From NCBI GenBank assembly GCA_934489015.1, contig CAKSSN010000002.1, positions 186,001 through 250,000 on the forward strand: a stretch of DNA of 64,000 nucleotides. Direction: 5' to 3'. Below are positions 53,638 through 61,255 of this stretch, piece by piece (the first letter of the stretch is position 1; each line of letters starts with the position of its first letter). This stretch comes from an uncultured Clostridia bacterium (GTDB taxonomy: Bacteria > Bacillota > Clostridia > UBA1381). The notes below the pieces were generated by a model. The model searched no databases. It was not told the DNA's origin and saw only the letters and a program-made list of their open reading frames with translations. Made by a program: the position numbers and the translations under genes.

Positions 53638-55011
53638 ATGAATGAACAGCAAAAAGAAAATAAAATGGGTACAATGCCTATAGGAAAGCTTATTTTTACA
53701 ATGTCGTTTCCGATGATGATTTCAATGCTTGTGCAGGCACTTTACAATATTGTTGACTCTATATTCGTATCGAAAATATGTGAAAATGCGCTCACGGCCG
53801 TATCGCTTGCTTTCCCGGTTCAAAACCTCATGTCAAGCGTCGGTATCGGAACAGCAGTCGGCGTAAACGCTCTGCTTTCAAAATTTTTAGGTCAGAAGCG
53901 CGCGCAAAAGGCTTCCGAAAGCGCCGTAAACGGACTTATGCTCGCCGTTATAAGCTACGTTGTTTTCGCGCTTGCCGGCCTGTTTTTCTCAAAGCTGTAT
54001 TTTGAAGTTCAGACAGCGGATCAGGAAATACTGGACTACGGAAACTCATATCTTAAAATTGTTTCCGTGCTCTCGTTCGGAATGTTTATGCAGCTTATGC
54101 TTGAGAGGCTTCTGCTGTCTACCGGAAAAACGATTTTTTCCATGTGCAGCCAGCTCATCGGCGCGATTGTCAATATAATATTCGACCCGATTATGATTTT
54201 CGGACTTTTCGGATTTCCAAAGCTCGGCGTTGCCGGCGCAGCATACGCAACCGTACTCGGTCAGTTTGTGGCGGCAATTGCGGCGCTCATATTCAACATA
54301 AAATTCAACCATGAAATTACTATTTTCTCGAAAGGCTTCCGCCCGAACGGAGAAATGATAAAAAAGATATACGCAGTCGGCGTTCCGTCAATTATAATGA
54401 TATCGATAGGCTCGGTGATGACGTTCGGAATGAACAAAATTCTGCTCGCTTTCTCATCAACTGCGGCAGCGGTATTCGGAGTTTATTTCAAGCTTCAAAG
54501 CTTTGTGTTTATGCCTGTTTTCGGAATTAATTCGGGTATGGTTCCTGTTATCGCTTACAACTACGGAGCCGCAAACAAAAAAAGAATTACAAAAACAATG
54601 AAAATATGCGCTGCTGCGGCAATATGCATCATGATAGCCGGGACAGCCGTAATGCAGCTTATTCCGGACGTTCTGCTATCGTTTTTTGAAGCGTCGCAGA
54701 CAATGCTCGACATCGGCGATACGGCTCTTAGAATTATAAGCATAAGCTTCCCGTTTGCCGGCTTCTGCATAATAATGAGCTCAACCTTTCAGGCACTCGG
54801 TGACGGAATAAAAAGCATGATAACGTCAATAGTCCGTCAGCTTGTCGTACTTCTTCCGTCGGCTTATCTTCTGTCGCTGACAGGCGAGGTAAGCAGCGTG
54901 TGGTGGGCGTTTCCGATTTCGGAAATATCATCTCTGCTTTTAAGCCTTGTGTTTGTAGCAAAAGTATACAAGCAAAAAATCAAGCCTTTGGGAGATATGA
55001 AAAATGCATGA
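53638..55011 (+). CDS. MATE-family multidrug/cation antiporter
   Basis: 457 residues, twelve membrane segments in two MatE halves. Typical start GKLIFTMSFPMMISMLVQALYN (quoted core: SFPMMISMLVQALYN), then VDSIFVS, GIGTAVGVNALLSKFLGQK, DPIMIFGLFGFPKLGVAGAA and FRPNGEMIKKIYAVGVPS. Exports organic cations or flavins by Na+ or H+ exchange; substrate unknown. Its stop overlaps the start of the HAD gene by 8 bp. Confidence 0.95.
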   Translation: MNEQQKENKMGTMPIGKLIFTMSFPMMISMLVQALYNIVDSIFVSKICENALTAVSLAFPVQNLMSSVGIGTAVGVNALLSKFLGQKRAQKASESAVNGLMLAVISYVVFALAGLFFSKLYFEVQTADQEILDYGNSYLKIVSVLSFGMFMQLMLERLLLSTGKTIFSMCSQLIGAIVNIIFDPIMIFGLFGFPKLGVAGAAYATVLGQFVAAIAALIFNIKFNHEITIFSKGFRPNGEMIKKIYAVGVPSIIMISIGSVMTFGMNKILLAFSSTAAAVFGVYFKLQSFVFMPVFGINSGMVPVIAYNYGAANKKRITKTMKICAAAAICIMIAGTAVMQLIPDVLLSFFEASQTMLDIGDTALRIISISFPFAGFCIIMSSTFQALGDGIKSMITSIVRQLVVLLPSAYLLSLTGEVSSVWWAFPISEISSLLLSLVFVAKVYKQKIKPLGDMKNA

Positions 55012-55663
55012 TATAATTCTTTTTGATCTTGACGGAACTCTCACCTTTTCGGAAGAGGGAATAACAAACTGCGTTAAATATGCGCTTGAGAGCTTCGCAG
55101 TACATGAAACAGACCGCAAAAAGCTTCTTCTTTTTATCGGGCCTCCGCTTAAGGACTGCTTTATGGAGCTTTACGGCTTTGATGAGGAAAAGGCGGACGC
55201 GGCAGTTGAAAAATACAGAGAGCGCTACTCGTCAAAGGGGTATCTTGAAAATGAGCTTGTTGCCGGAACGGACGATTTGCTCAAAAAGCTTAAAAATGAC
55301 GGCTATACAATTGTTCTGGCAACGTCAAAGCCGATCAACTTTTCGCTTAAAATTCTTGAATTTTTCGATATTTTAAAATATTTTGACGAATGTGTCGGTG
55401 CGGAGCTGCACGGCGGAATAAACGAAAAAAAGGATATTATTGCGGAAGTGATACGTCGGCTCGGAGAGGATAAAAAATCTCGCATGATAATGGTAGGCGA
55501 TCGCAAAATGGATATTCTCGGCGCAAAGGAAAACGGCATAAAATCAATAGGCGTGCGCTACGGCTATGCGCCGGACGGAGAGCTTGAGGCGGCAGGCGCC
55601 GATTATATTGCAGATACGGCGGAGGATATAGGAAAAATAGTTTACGGCTTAAAGGAACAGTAA
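55004..55663 (+). CDS. HAD-family phosphatase (Gph/phosphoglycolate-phosphatase-like)
   Basis: 219 residues. HAD motifs: I, LFDLDGTLTFSEEGI (nucleophile Asp); II, VLATSKP; III/IV, MVGDRKMDILGAKENG. C1-type cap domain in between. Phosphate monoester hydrolase of uncertain substrate; similar proteins are annotated 5'-nucleotidase or phosphoglycolate phosphatase. Translationally coupled to MATE (overlap) and followed by rodA after one base. Confidence 0.92.
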   Translation: MHDIILFDLDGTLTFSEEGITNCVKYALESFAVHETDRKKLLLFIGPPLKDCFMELYGFDEEKADAAVEKYRERYSSKGYLENELVAGTDDLLKKLKNDGYTIVLATSKPINFSLKILEFFDILKYFDECVGAELHGGINEKKDIIAEVIRRLGEDKKSRMIMVGDRKMDILGAKENGIKSIGVRYGYAPDGELEAAGADYIADTAEDIGKIVYGLKEQ

Positions 55664-55664
55664 A

Positions 55665-56789
55665 ATGAACAGAAATTTTTCAAAAAGCTCAATCATAACA
55701 AAAGAATTTGACTGGGTTCTGGCATTTATCGCAGCTGCGCTGTCGGTTTTCGGGCTGTTCGCGGTATATTCCGCAACGCTGTCAACAGCCGGCTCGTCAA
55801 GCCCTATTGTGCAGTTTATCGCCGCGATAATCGGAACGGGACTTATGTTTTTTCTTTGCTTTTTCGATTATGAGCAGTTTATACCGATTATAAAATATAT
55901 TTATATTTTTTATGTGGCGTTTTTAATTCTCGTTATAATAACGGGAACAACGGGAAAATGGGGCTCAAAGAGCTGGCTTAAAATAGGCTCCGTCAGCTTG
56001 CAGCCGTCGGAATTTGCAAAGGCGTGCTTTATTTTAACCTTTTCATATCATTTGTCAATGATTAAGGAAAACGTAAATAAACCGATTGTTATAATCGGTC
56101 TTATTCTTCACCTTGCCGTTCCGGTAGGGCTTATAATATTGCAGCCTGATATGGGTACGGCAATTGTATTTATATTCATTTTCTGCGTTATGCTTTTTTC
56201 GGCAAAGCTTTCGTATAAATACATTATTCCGTCGATAGCGGCTCTGCTTTGCGCAATGCCGATAGGCTACCACTTTTTAAGCACATTTCAGAAAAACAGA
56301 ATACGCGTGTTTTTCAATCCTGAGCTTGAGCCGCTCAAAAGCGGATATAACGTTATACAGTCGAAAATCGCTGTAGGCTCCGGCGGACTTTCCGGAAAGG
56401 GATACCTTGAAGGCCCTCAAAATCAGCTCGGAATTTTGCCTGCAAAATCAACTGATTTTATTTTCAGCAGTATATCGGAGGAATTCGGATTTATCGGCTC
56501 GGTGCTTATTATCCTCGCGCTGTTTATTATAATTTTCAAATGTGTGCGCATAGCGTCAAAATCGGATAACCTTTTCGGTCGGTATATATGCATAGGCGTT
56601 TCGGCAATGCTCTTTTTCCACACAGTCGAAAACATAGGAATGTGCATAGGGCTTTTGCCGGTTACGGGTATTCCGCTGCCGTTTTTAAGCTACGGCGGAA
56701 CATCTCTAATTACAAATCTGGCAAGCGTCGGGCTTGTGCTGAGCGTTGCGTATCATAATAAGCCCAGAAGCGTATTTGAGCTGCGCTAA
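55665..56789 (+). CDS. rodA: RodA/FtsW-family peptidoglycan glycosyltransferase
   Basis: 374 residues with about ten membrane segments. SEDS family features: FAVYSATLS, WLKIGSVSLQPSEFAKACFI, GSGGLSGKGYLEGPQNQLGI, FIFSSISEEFGFIGS and GLLPVTGIPLPFLSYGGTSL. It polymerises lipid II during elongation together with a class B PBP. The KSTDFIFS/EEFGF pattern points to RodA rather than FtsW. The usual mreBCD neighbours are absent. Confidence 0.93.
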   Translation: MNRNFSKSSIITKEFDWVLAFIAAALSVFGLFAVYSATLSTAGSSSPIVQFIAAIIGTGLMFFLCFFDYEQFIPIIKYIYIFYVAFLILVIITGTTGKWGSKSWLKIGSVSLQPSEFAKACFILTFSYHLSMIKENVNKPIVIIGLILHLAVPVGLIILQPDMGTAIVFIFIFCVMLFSAKLSYKYIIPSIAALLCAMPIGYHFLSTFQKNRIRVFFNPELEPLKSGYNVIQSKIAVGSGGLSGKGYLEGPQNQLGILPAKSTDFIFSSISEEFGFIGSVLIILALFIIIFKCVRIASKSDNLFGRYICIGVSAMLFFHTVENIGMCIGLLPVTGIPLPFLSYGGTSLITNLASVGLVLSVAYHNKPRSVFELR

Positions 56790-56814
56790 GCAGCTGCGGC
56801 AATTTCTTCAAAAC

Positions 56815-56853
56815 TTAAAAACCGTCTGTGTCTGTGCGCACGGACGGTTTTTT
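56815..56853. terminator. Bidirectional terminator between rodA and the kinase-AraC gene
   Basis: Stem ACCGTCTGTG (56821-56830) with CACGGACGGT (56839-56848, one G-U) flanked by an A-run and TTTTTT. It lies between convergent genes. Confidence 0.9.
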
Positions 56854-56862
56854 AAGCTTAAT

Positions 56863-58092
56863 TTAATAATCCTTTTTCCTGTATTCAAGCGGATTTTTAC
56901 CAAACCGCTCTTTAAAAATCAATCTGAAAAAGCTTTCGTTTTTGTAGCCTACATCATCTATAATCTCAGAAATCGGCAAATCGGTATCTAAAAGCAGCTG
57001 CGCCGCCTTATCACATCTTTTATCCTGAATAAATGCGGAAAATGACCTGCTCGTCAGCTTTTTTACAAGCCTGCCCGTGTAAGCTGCCGAATAGCCGAGT
57101 ATATTTGCTAAATCCTCAAGGCTTGCCGACTGCAAATTTTTATCGGCATATTCGTTTATTATTTTGTGCAGTCGTTTTTCGCTGTTGTTTACAAGTATAG
57201 GCTTCAGACTGCGAGCCGCCTCCTCTGCCTCTCTCTTTTCGGGAATTGAGGGTGCTGCGCCTTTTCCGGATGCCGCAAGAGCCGCCGCTGCCGATGATAT
57301 TTCAAGCGCCTGCTTGTACTCTTCGCCGCGTGCAAGCGCTGCGGCAAAATATCCCGTAAAGGTGTCGCCTGCCGCCGTTGTATCAACGGTATCTACGCGA
57401 AATGCGGGCTGATAAAGCTCGCAGATGCTGTCTGTATAAATACTTCCGCACACGCCTAAGGTTAATATTATTTTAAGAGACGGATATTTGCTTTTTATAT
57501 ACCTCAGACTCTCGTCTATATCATTGCAGCCCGATATTGCCTTTGCCTCAACCTCATTTAAAATAATATATGTCAGACAATTAAAATCAATCGTTTTAAG
57601 CCGCCCGTCAAACGGTGACGGATTTAAAATTATGCACATATTTTTTGACTGTGCCTTTTTTATTATATAATCAATATTGTTAATTTCGTTTTGCAGAAGA
57701 ATTATATCTCCGGCTTCAAAATTTTCAAGCACACTGTCCGCGTACTCCTCCGATATTTTTTCGTTTGAGCCCGGATAAAGAAATATTGAATTTTCACCCG
57801 ATTTGCTAACCTGAATTATTGCATGACCGTTTTTTTCGTCTATTTTGTTTATATATGATATATTAACGCCGCTTTCCGTCATAATATCAGTCAGCATATC
57901 TCCGTCATATCCGACGCAGCCCGCAAAATAAGCGTCAGCTCCGGCCTTTGCCGATGCAATAGCCTGGTTTAAGCCCTTTCCGCCCGAAAACACTTCAAAG
58001 TTATACGTCGTTTCCGTTTCGCCGTTTAAAACAATATGGTCAAGATAATATACATAGTCAATATTACATGATCCGAAAACAAGAACCTTCAT
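56863..58092 (-). CDS. PfkB sugar kinase fused to AraC-type DNA-binding domain
   Basis: 409 residues. Residues ~1-295 are a ribokinase-type PfkB kinase: VFGSCNIDYVYYLDHIV, substrate-binding GGKGLNQA (~37-44), NPSPFDGR, NEVEAKAISG and the anion-hole/catalytic DTTAAGDTFTGYF (base Asp ~243). Residues ~302-409 are two AraC helix-turn-helix motifs (SLEDLANILGYSAAYTGRLV, ISEIIDDVGYKNESFFRLIF, ending NPLEYRKKDY). All kinase motifs are intact, so it may phosphorylate a sugar and use that sugar or nucleotide state to control transcription. Start at the ATG 58092 with AAGGAGG. Single-gene unit with its own promoter and palindrome. Confidence 0.9.
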   Translation of the reverse strand: MKVLVFGSCNIDYVYYLDHIVLNGETETTYNFEVFSGGKGLNQAIASAKAGADAYFAGCVGYDGDMLTDIMTESGVNISYINKIDEKNGHAIIQVSKSGENSIFLYPGSNEKISEEYADSVLENFEAGDIILLQNEINNIDYIIKKAQSKNMCIILNPSPFDGRLKTIDFNCLTYIILNEVEAKAISGCNDIDESLRYIKSKYPSLKIILTLGVCGSIYTDSICELYQPAFRVDTVDTTAAGDTFTGYFAAALARGEEYKQALEISSAAAALAASGKGAAPSIPEKREAEEAARSLKPILVNNSEKRLHKIINEYADKNLQSASLEDLANILGYSAAYTGRLVKKLTSRSFSAFIQDKRCDKAAQLLLDTDLPISEIIDDVGYKNESFFRLIFKERFGKNPLEYRKKDY

Positions 58093-58115
58093 CAAAATCA
58101 GCCTCCTTATAATAT

Positions 58116-58144
58116 ATTATATCAGCCGAAGCTTTTAAATTCAA
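58116..58144 (-). promoter_or_regulatory. Promoter of the kinase-AraC gene
   Basis: On the minus strand: TTGAAT (58139-58144), 17-bp spacer, exact TATAAT (58116-58121); short leader of ~17 nt before the ATG. Confidence 0.75.
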
Positions 58145-58170
58145 GGTCTGTTTTCGGCAAAAAACAGACC
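58145..58170. promoter_or_regulatory. Palindrome abutting the -35 box, candidate operator
   Basis: Perfect 10-bp inverted repeat GGTCTGTTTT (58145-58154) and AAAACAGACC (58161-58170), 6-bp spacer, ending exactly where the -35 hexamer of the kinase-AraC promoter begins. Too far from the upstream gene's terminator to be that terminator, and no T-run follows. Possible site for the encoded AraC domain or another regulator. Confidence 0.55.
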
Positions 58171-58186
58171 AAATGCTACATCTTTA

Positions 58187-58229
58187 AATAAAAATTCCGC
58201 TTTTAACACAAAATCATGTCAAAAGCGGA
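58187..58229 (-). terminator. Terminator of the GCL-fusion/flavin-protein operon
   Basis: On the minus strand: 9-bp stem TCCGCTTTT/AAAAGCGGA (arms 58221-58229 and 58196-58204), loop of ~16, then ATTTTTATTT. Confidence 0.85.
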
Positions 58230-58251
58230 TTTCGAATTAAATTTCTATCTG

Positions 58252-58644
58252 CTAAAACTCCACCGTTTCCTCCGGCTTTGTAAACGACGAAAAAACAGCC
58301 TTTGCATTTTTAAAATAAAATACCTGCGTATTATCATCGTCGGGGTCATAAAGCGCTTTAAGCTCCGGATACGCTTCAAGCATGGAAACGCGCGCTTCCC
58401 TGCGGTCGTCCTCTATAAGCTCTCCCGAAACTCTCAGCCAGTCGCCGCCGAGCATTGCACATATTTCAACATTCGGATTTTTCATTATCTGCTCCGACAC
58501 GGCCTTTTTCTTCCCTGTCTGAATATAAAGCCGTCCCTCAAAAATATGAGCCGTCCCAAACGGACGAACCTTCGGCTTGTCACCATCAACCGTTGCAAGA
58601 TAATACGTCTTTGCTTCTTTTAAAAATTTATACACTCTTTCCAT
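58252..58644 (-). CDS. Pyridoxamine 5'-phosphate oxidase-family (split-barrel FMN) protein
   Basis: 130 residues, single split-barrel domain: YYLATVDGDKPKVRPFGTAH, YIQTGKKKAVSEQI, NVEICAMLGGDWLRVSGEL. Resembles small FMN- or F420-type reductases used for stress or nitroimidazole reduction; true function unknown. Start at the ATG 58644 with AAGGAG; its ribosome site lies in the short gap after the GCL-fusion gene, with which it forms an operon. Confidence 0.88.
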   Translation of the reverse strand: MERVYKFLKEAKTYYLATVDGDKPKVRPFGTAHIFEGRLYIQTGKKKAVSEQIMKNPNVEICAMLGGDWLRVSGELIEDDRREARVSMLEAYPELKALYDPDDDNTQVFYFKNAKAVFSSFTKPEETVEF

Positions 58645-58657
58645 TATAAACAACTCC

Positions 58658-61150
58658 TTATATATAAATTGTCGGAAGCGACATTTCGTTATACTGCGTT
58701 GAAATCATTTTATCATATGAAATCCTCGAATAAATTCCGCGAAATTTACCGTTATACACAAACATTCCCGTAAGATTGCTTACAACGCACCACTTCTTCT
58801 CGCCTGTCAAATCAATATTGTAAAGCTCATGCGGCGTGCAAAATTTTTGCAGGATATAGCCCTTGTTTTTGCACTCGTTTATACATTCGCTCCACTGCTC
58901 AACATTGCACTCAACACCGGCATGAACACCCATAGAGCCGTACAGATCCTCCGGCTTTATAATCCAGCTGTCCTTATCTGAAAGAACGGACGGATTTTTC
59001 TTCAGAAAATCATCATCCAGCGTTACGGTATACGGCACGTGCCTTTCAACGAAGCCGCGCTCAAGCTCTGTGAGCATATCAAGAGTCTGATCCATATGCA
59101 AAATTTTATATAGAATTTTATTATGAACTATCTGCGTTCTGAAATCGCCTATAATGCAAAACGCATTGTGTTCCACTGCCGAAATAAACGGCTGCACCTC
59201 ATCGTAATGCGTCATTATATCGCTTGTCACGGCGCGGCGATAAACCGCGTCAACAGTCATTCCGTCGGGTGTTGTGCACTTTTCTCCGTCAAAGCGCAGC
59301 TGCCTTATTTCGCATACCTCGCATTTTATTCCGCGCGCTTCAAAGCGTTCCTTAAATATGTTAAATTCGTTTTCCGTTGCGCTTTCCATAAAATCGGTTA
59401 TAACAACATTCGGCGTTTTTCCGCGTCCGAATTTTTCCGCATATTCGCCGTAAATCTTCAAAACCTCATCAACCCAACTGTCGAAAAGCTCAAAGCTGTG
59501 AGGGCTGTACCTTTTTGAAAATTCGTGATATGCCTTTGTTTTTTTTAGGGCAATGTTAAGCTCCCTATCCTCGTTCATCGCGCTTGTGCCGTCGGTATTA
59601 AACTCGCAGAACGAAAAATCCTCCAGATCCTCATCATAAAAAATATCAATTCTTGAAATCGGAATACTGCAGCTGTAGCCGCGCGGACGAAGAATTAATT
59701 TTTCAAGCCTTTTGTCAAAGCCGAAAAGCGCGCGGTATTCGCTGTCGTTTTCGTATCTTTTTATCACCTTTTCAAAAATTTTATAAAGCATTTCAATTGA
59801 GTCCGAAAACAGCTTTATATCCTTTTTTGTAAAAATTTTCGGAACGTACATCGTTCTTACGACTCTGTTATGATACTTTGCGCTTGATGACATGATATAA
59901 TTCTTTGCGACAGCCGCGCTTTTTTCGTATTCTTCGGGGTTTTCCCTTATATTTTTTATATATTCAAGCTCCGCGCATTTCAGAGGGACGAGCGCATTTA
60001 AATATTTTGCTTCCTCATCGTCAAGAGCCGCCCTCGCAAGCGAAAACAGGCAGCTTATAAGCTCCGTAACGTTCAATCCGTAAATAACGGAGGAATATCC
60101 CCTTTCGGAAATTATCCTCTCGGCAGCGCGTATTTCGCTTTCCGAGGTAACGCTTTCAAATATTTTTTCAAGATGAATCATACTTCTTTCCGAATAAACA
60201 AGCCCCTTTATAAGCGCGGCATATCCGAGCATACGCTCCCTGTCCATGCTGTCGGCACATCTTATCTCGATATAGTTTTTAAGCCGAACGGTCGGAAAAA
60301 GCATTGACAGTAAATGCTCCGTAAAATAAAGCTCCTCATTTCCGAGCACATATGAAGCGCTTTTTTCTCCGGCATAAATGCTCCTGCCGTCCCTGTCGTA
60401 ATAGATTATAAGAGGGCAGCTGTACACATATTCGGCATATTCCTTATATGAATATTTCTTTGACGCGCTTTTCGGGAAATATCCGCACCTGTCGCTGTCA
60501 ACATCGCTCCAGACCTGCGCGCGCACAAGATTTTTATTCCATTTATATGACCTGCCGACCGTCGGGCGCGTCTGCGTTATAAGCGAAAATACAGGCGATA
60601 ATATTTCAAGCATACGCAATTTGTGCATACAGTCCTTTTCGCAGCAGTAGTCAACAGAAATCTGCGTTGACGCGGTTGTGCGCATCATGTATTTTCCGAG
60701 CATTCCCGACTCTTCGAAATATTTATCCATGAAAACGTATCTGTCCTTATCCGAAAAGGGAAATTCCCCTGCGGACATCGAGCCGCTGTATGCCTTAGGC
60801 TGCATTGAACATTCGAGGAGAAAATAGCCGCTTTCTTTTAAAATCGCGTCCGCCTCGCTTCTGAAACCTTTGTAAATTCTGTCTATCTCCGATATTTTCT
60901 CGCAAGGCACAATGCTTATTTCAACCTGGTAGCCCGGCTCTAAGGTGAGCGTATACTCATCCCGAACAAGTGTATTTTCACTCAATACTCCGCCGCCGCG
61001 CTCCATTTTGCATAAAAAGTCATGAATTAATTCCGCACCCGCCGGCTCATAATTTTCATTGCACACAAAATGCTCTATTTCGACGCCGAGCCGTCTTTTA
61101 TTCGTTTCACCTGCTTTGATATACTCCGTTATTACCTGAATATTATCCAT
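58658..61150 (-). CDS. Plant-type glutamate-cysteine ligase fused to a glutathionylspermidine-synthase-like ATP-grasp domain
   Basis: 830 residues, cytoplasmic. Residues ~1-410 match the GCS2 (plant/alphaproteobacterial, EgtA-like) ligase: RRLGVEIEHF (~19-28), LEPGYQVEIS (~70-79), MMRTTASTQISVDY (~155-168). Residues ~430-830 are an ATP-grasp of the circularly permuted/glutathionylspermidine-synthase-like type: SCSIPISRIDIFY, CEFNTDGTSAMNED (~515-528), AVYRRAVTSDIMTHYDEVQP, VHNKILYKILH and IIKPEDLYGSMGVHAGV. Together they could make gamma-glutamylcysteine and then extend it, i.e. glutathione or another gamma-glutamyl thiol or peptide. It differs from the usual GshF fusion, whose second half is D-Ala-D-Ala-ligase-like. 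Second substrate unknown. Confidence 0.8.
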   Translation of the reverse strand: MDNIQVITEYIKAGETNKRRLGVEIEHFVCNENYEPAGAELIHDFLCKMERGGGVLSENTLVRDEYTLTLEPGYQVEISIVPCEKISEIDRIYKGFRSEADAILKESGYFLLECSMQPKAYSGSMSAGEFPFSDKDRYVFMDKYFEESGMLGKYMMRTTASTQISVDYCCEKDCMHKLRMLEILSPVFSLITQTRPTVGRSYKWNKNLVRAQVWSDVDSDRCGYFPKSASKKYSYKEYAEYVYSCPLIIYYDRDGRSIYAGEKSASYVLGNEELYFTEHLLSMLFPTVRLKNYIEIRCADSMDRERMLGYAALIKGLVYSERSMIHLEKIFESVTSESEIRAAERIISERGYSSVIYGLNVTELISCLFSLARAALDDEEAKYLNALVPLKCAELEYIKNIRENPEEYEKSAAVAKNYIMSSSAKYHNRVVRTMYVPKIFTKKDIKLFSDSIEMLYKIFEKVIKRYENDSEYRALFGFDKRLEKLILRPRGYSCSIPISRIDIFYDEDLEDFSFCEFNTDGTSAMNEDRELNIALKKTKAYHEFSKRYSPHSFELFDSWVDEVLKIYGEYAEKFGRGKTPNVVITDFMESATENEFNIFKERFEARGIKCEVCEIRQLRFDGEKCTTPDGMTVDAVYRRAVTSDIMTHYDEVQPFISAVEHNAFCIIGDFRTQIVHNKILYKILHMDQTLDMLTELERGFVERHVPYTVTLDDDFLKKNPSVLSDKDSWIIKPEDLYGSMGVHAGVECNVEQWSECINECKNKGYILQKFCTPHELYNIDLTGEKKWCVVSNLTGMFVYNGKFRGIYSRISYDKMISTQYNEMSLPTIYI

Positions 61151-61226
61151 AAAGCTCCGCTCTTTTCATTATAGTTTTATTTCACATACGAAAGGCTGTA
61201 TTAAACGTCGCGCCTTTCCTGCACTC

Positions 61227-61255
61227 ATTATACCATAATTTCTTTCAAAAGTCAA
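61227..61255 (-). promoter_or_regulatory. Promoter of the GCL-fusion operon
   Basis: On the minus strand: TTGACT (61250-61255), 17-bp spacer, exact TATAAT (61227-61232). The -35 box overlaps the last codons of the P-type ATPase gene, and no terminator lies between. A GAAAGGC/GCCTTTC inverted repeat (~61180-61217) sits in the ~70-nt leader. Confidence 0.8.

Noticed and set aside
55004..55663. Phosphoglycolate phosphatase as a firm call
   Set aside because: HAD family motifs do not define the substrate; reported as a general HAD phosphatase.
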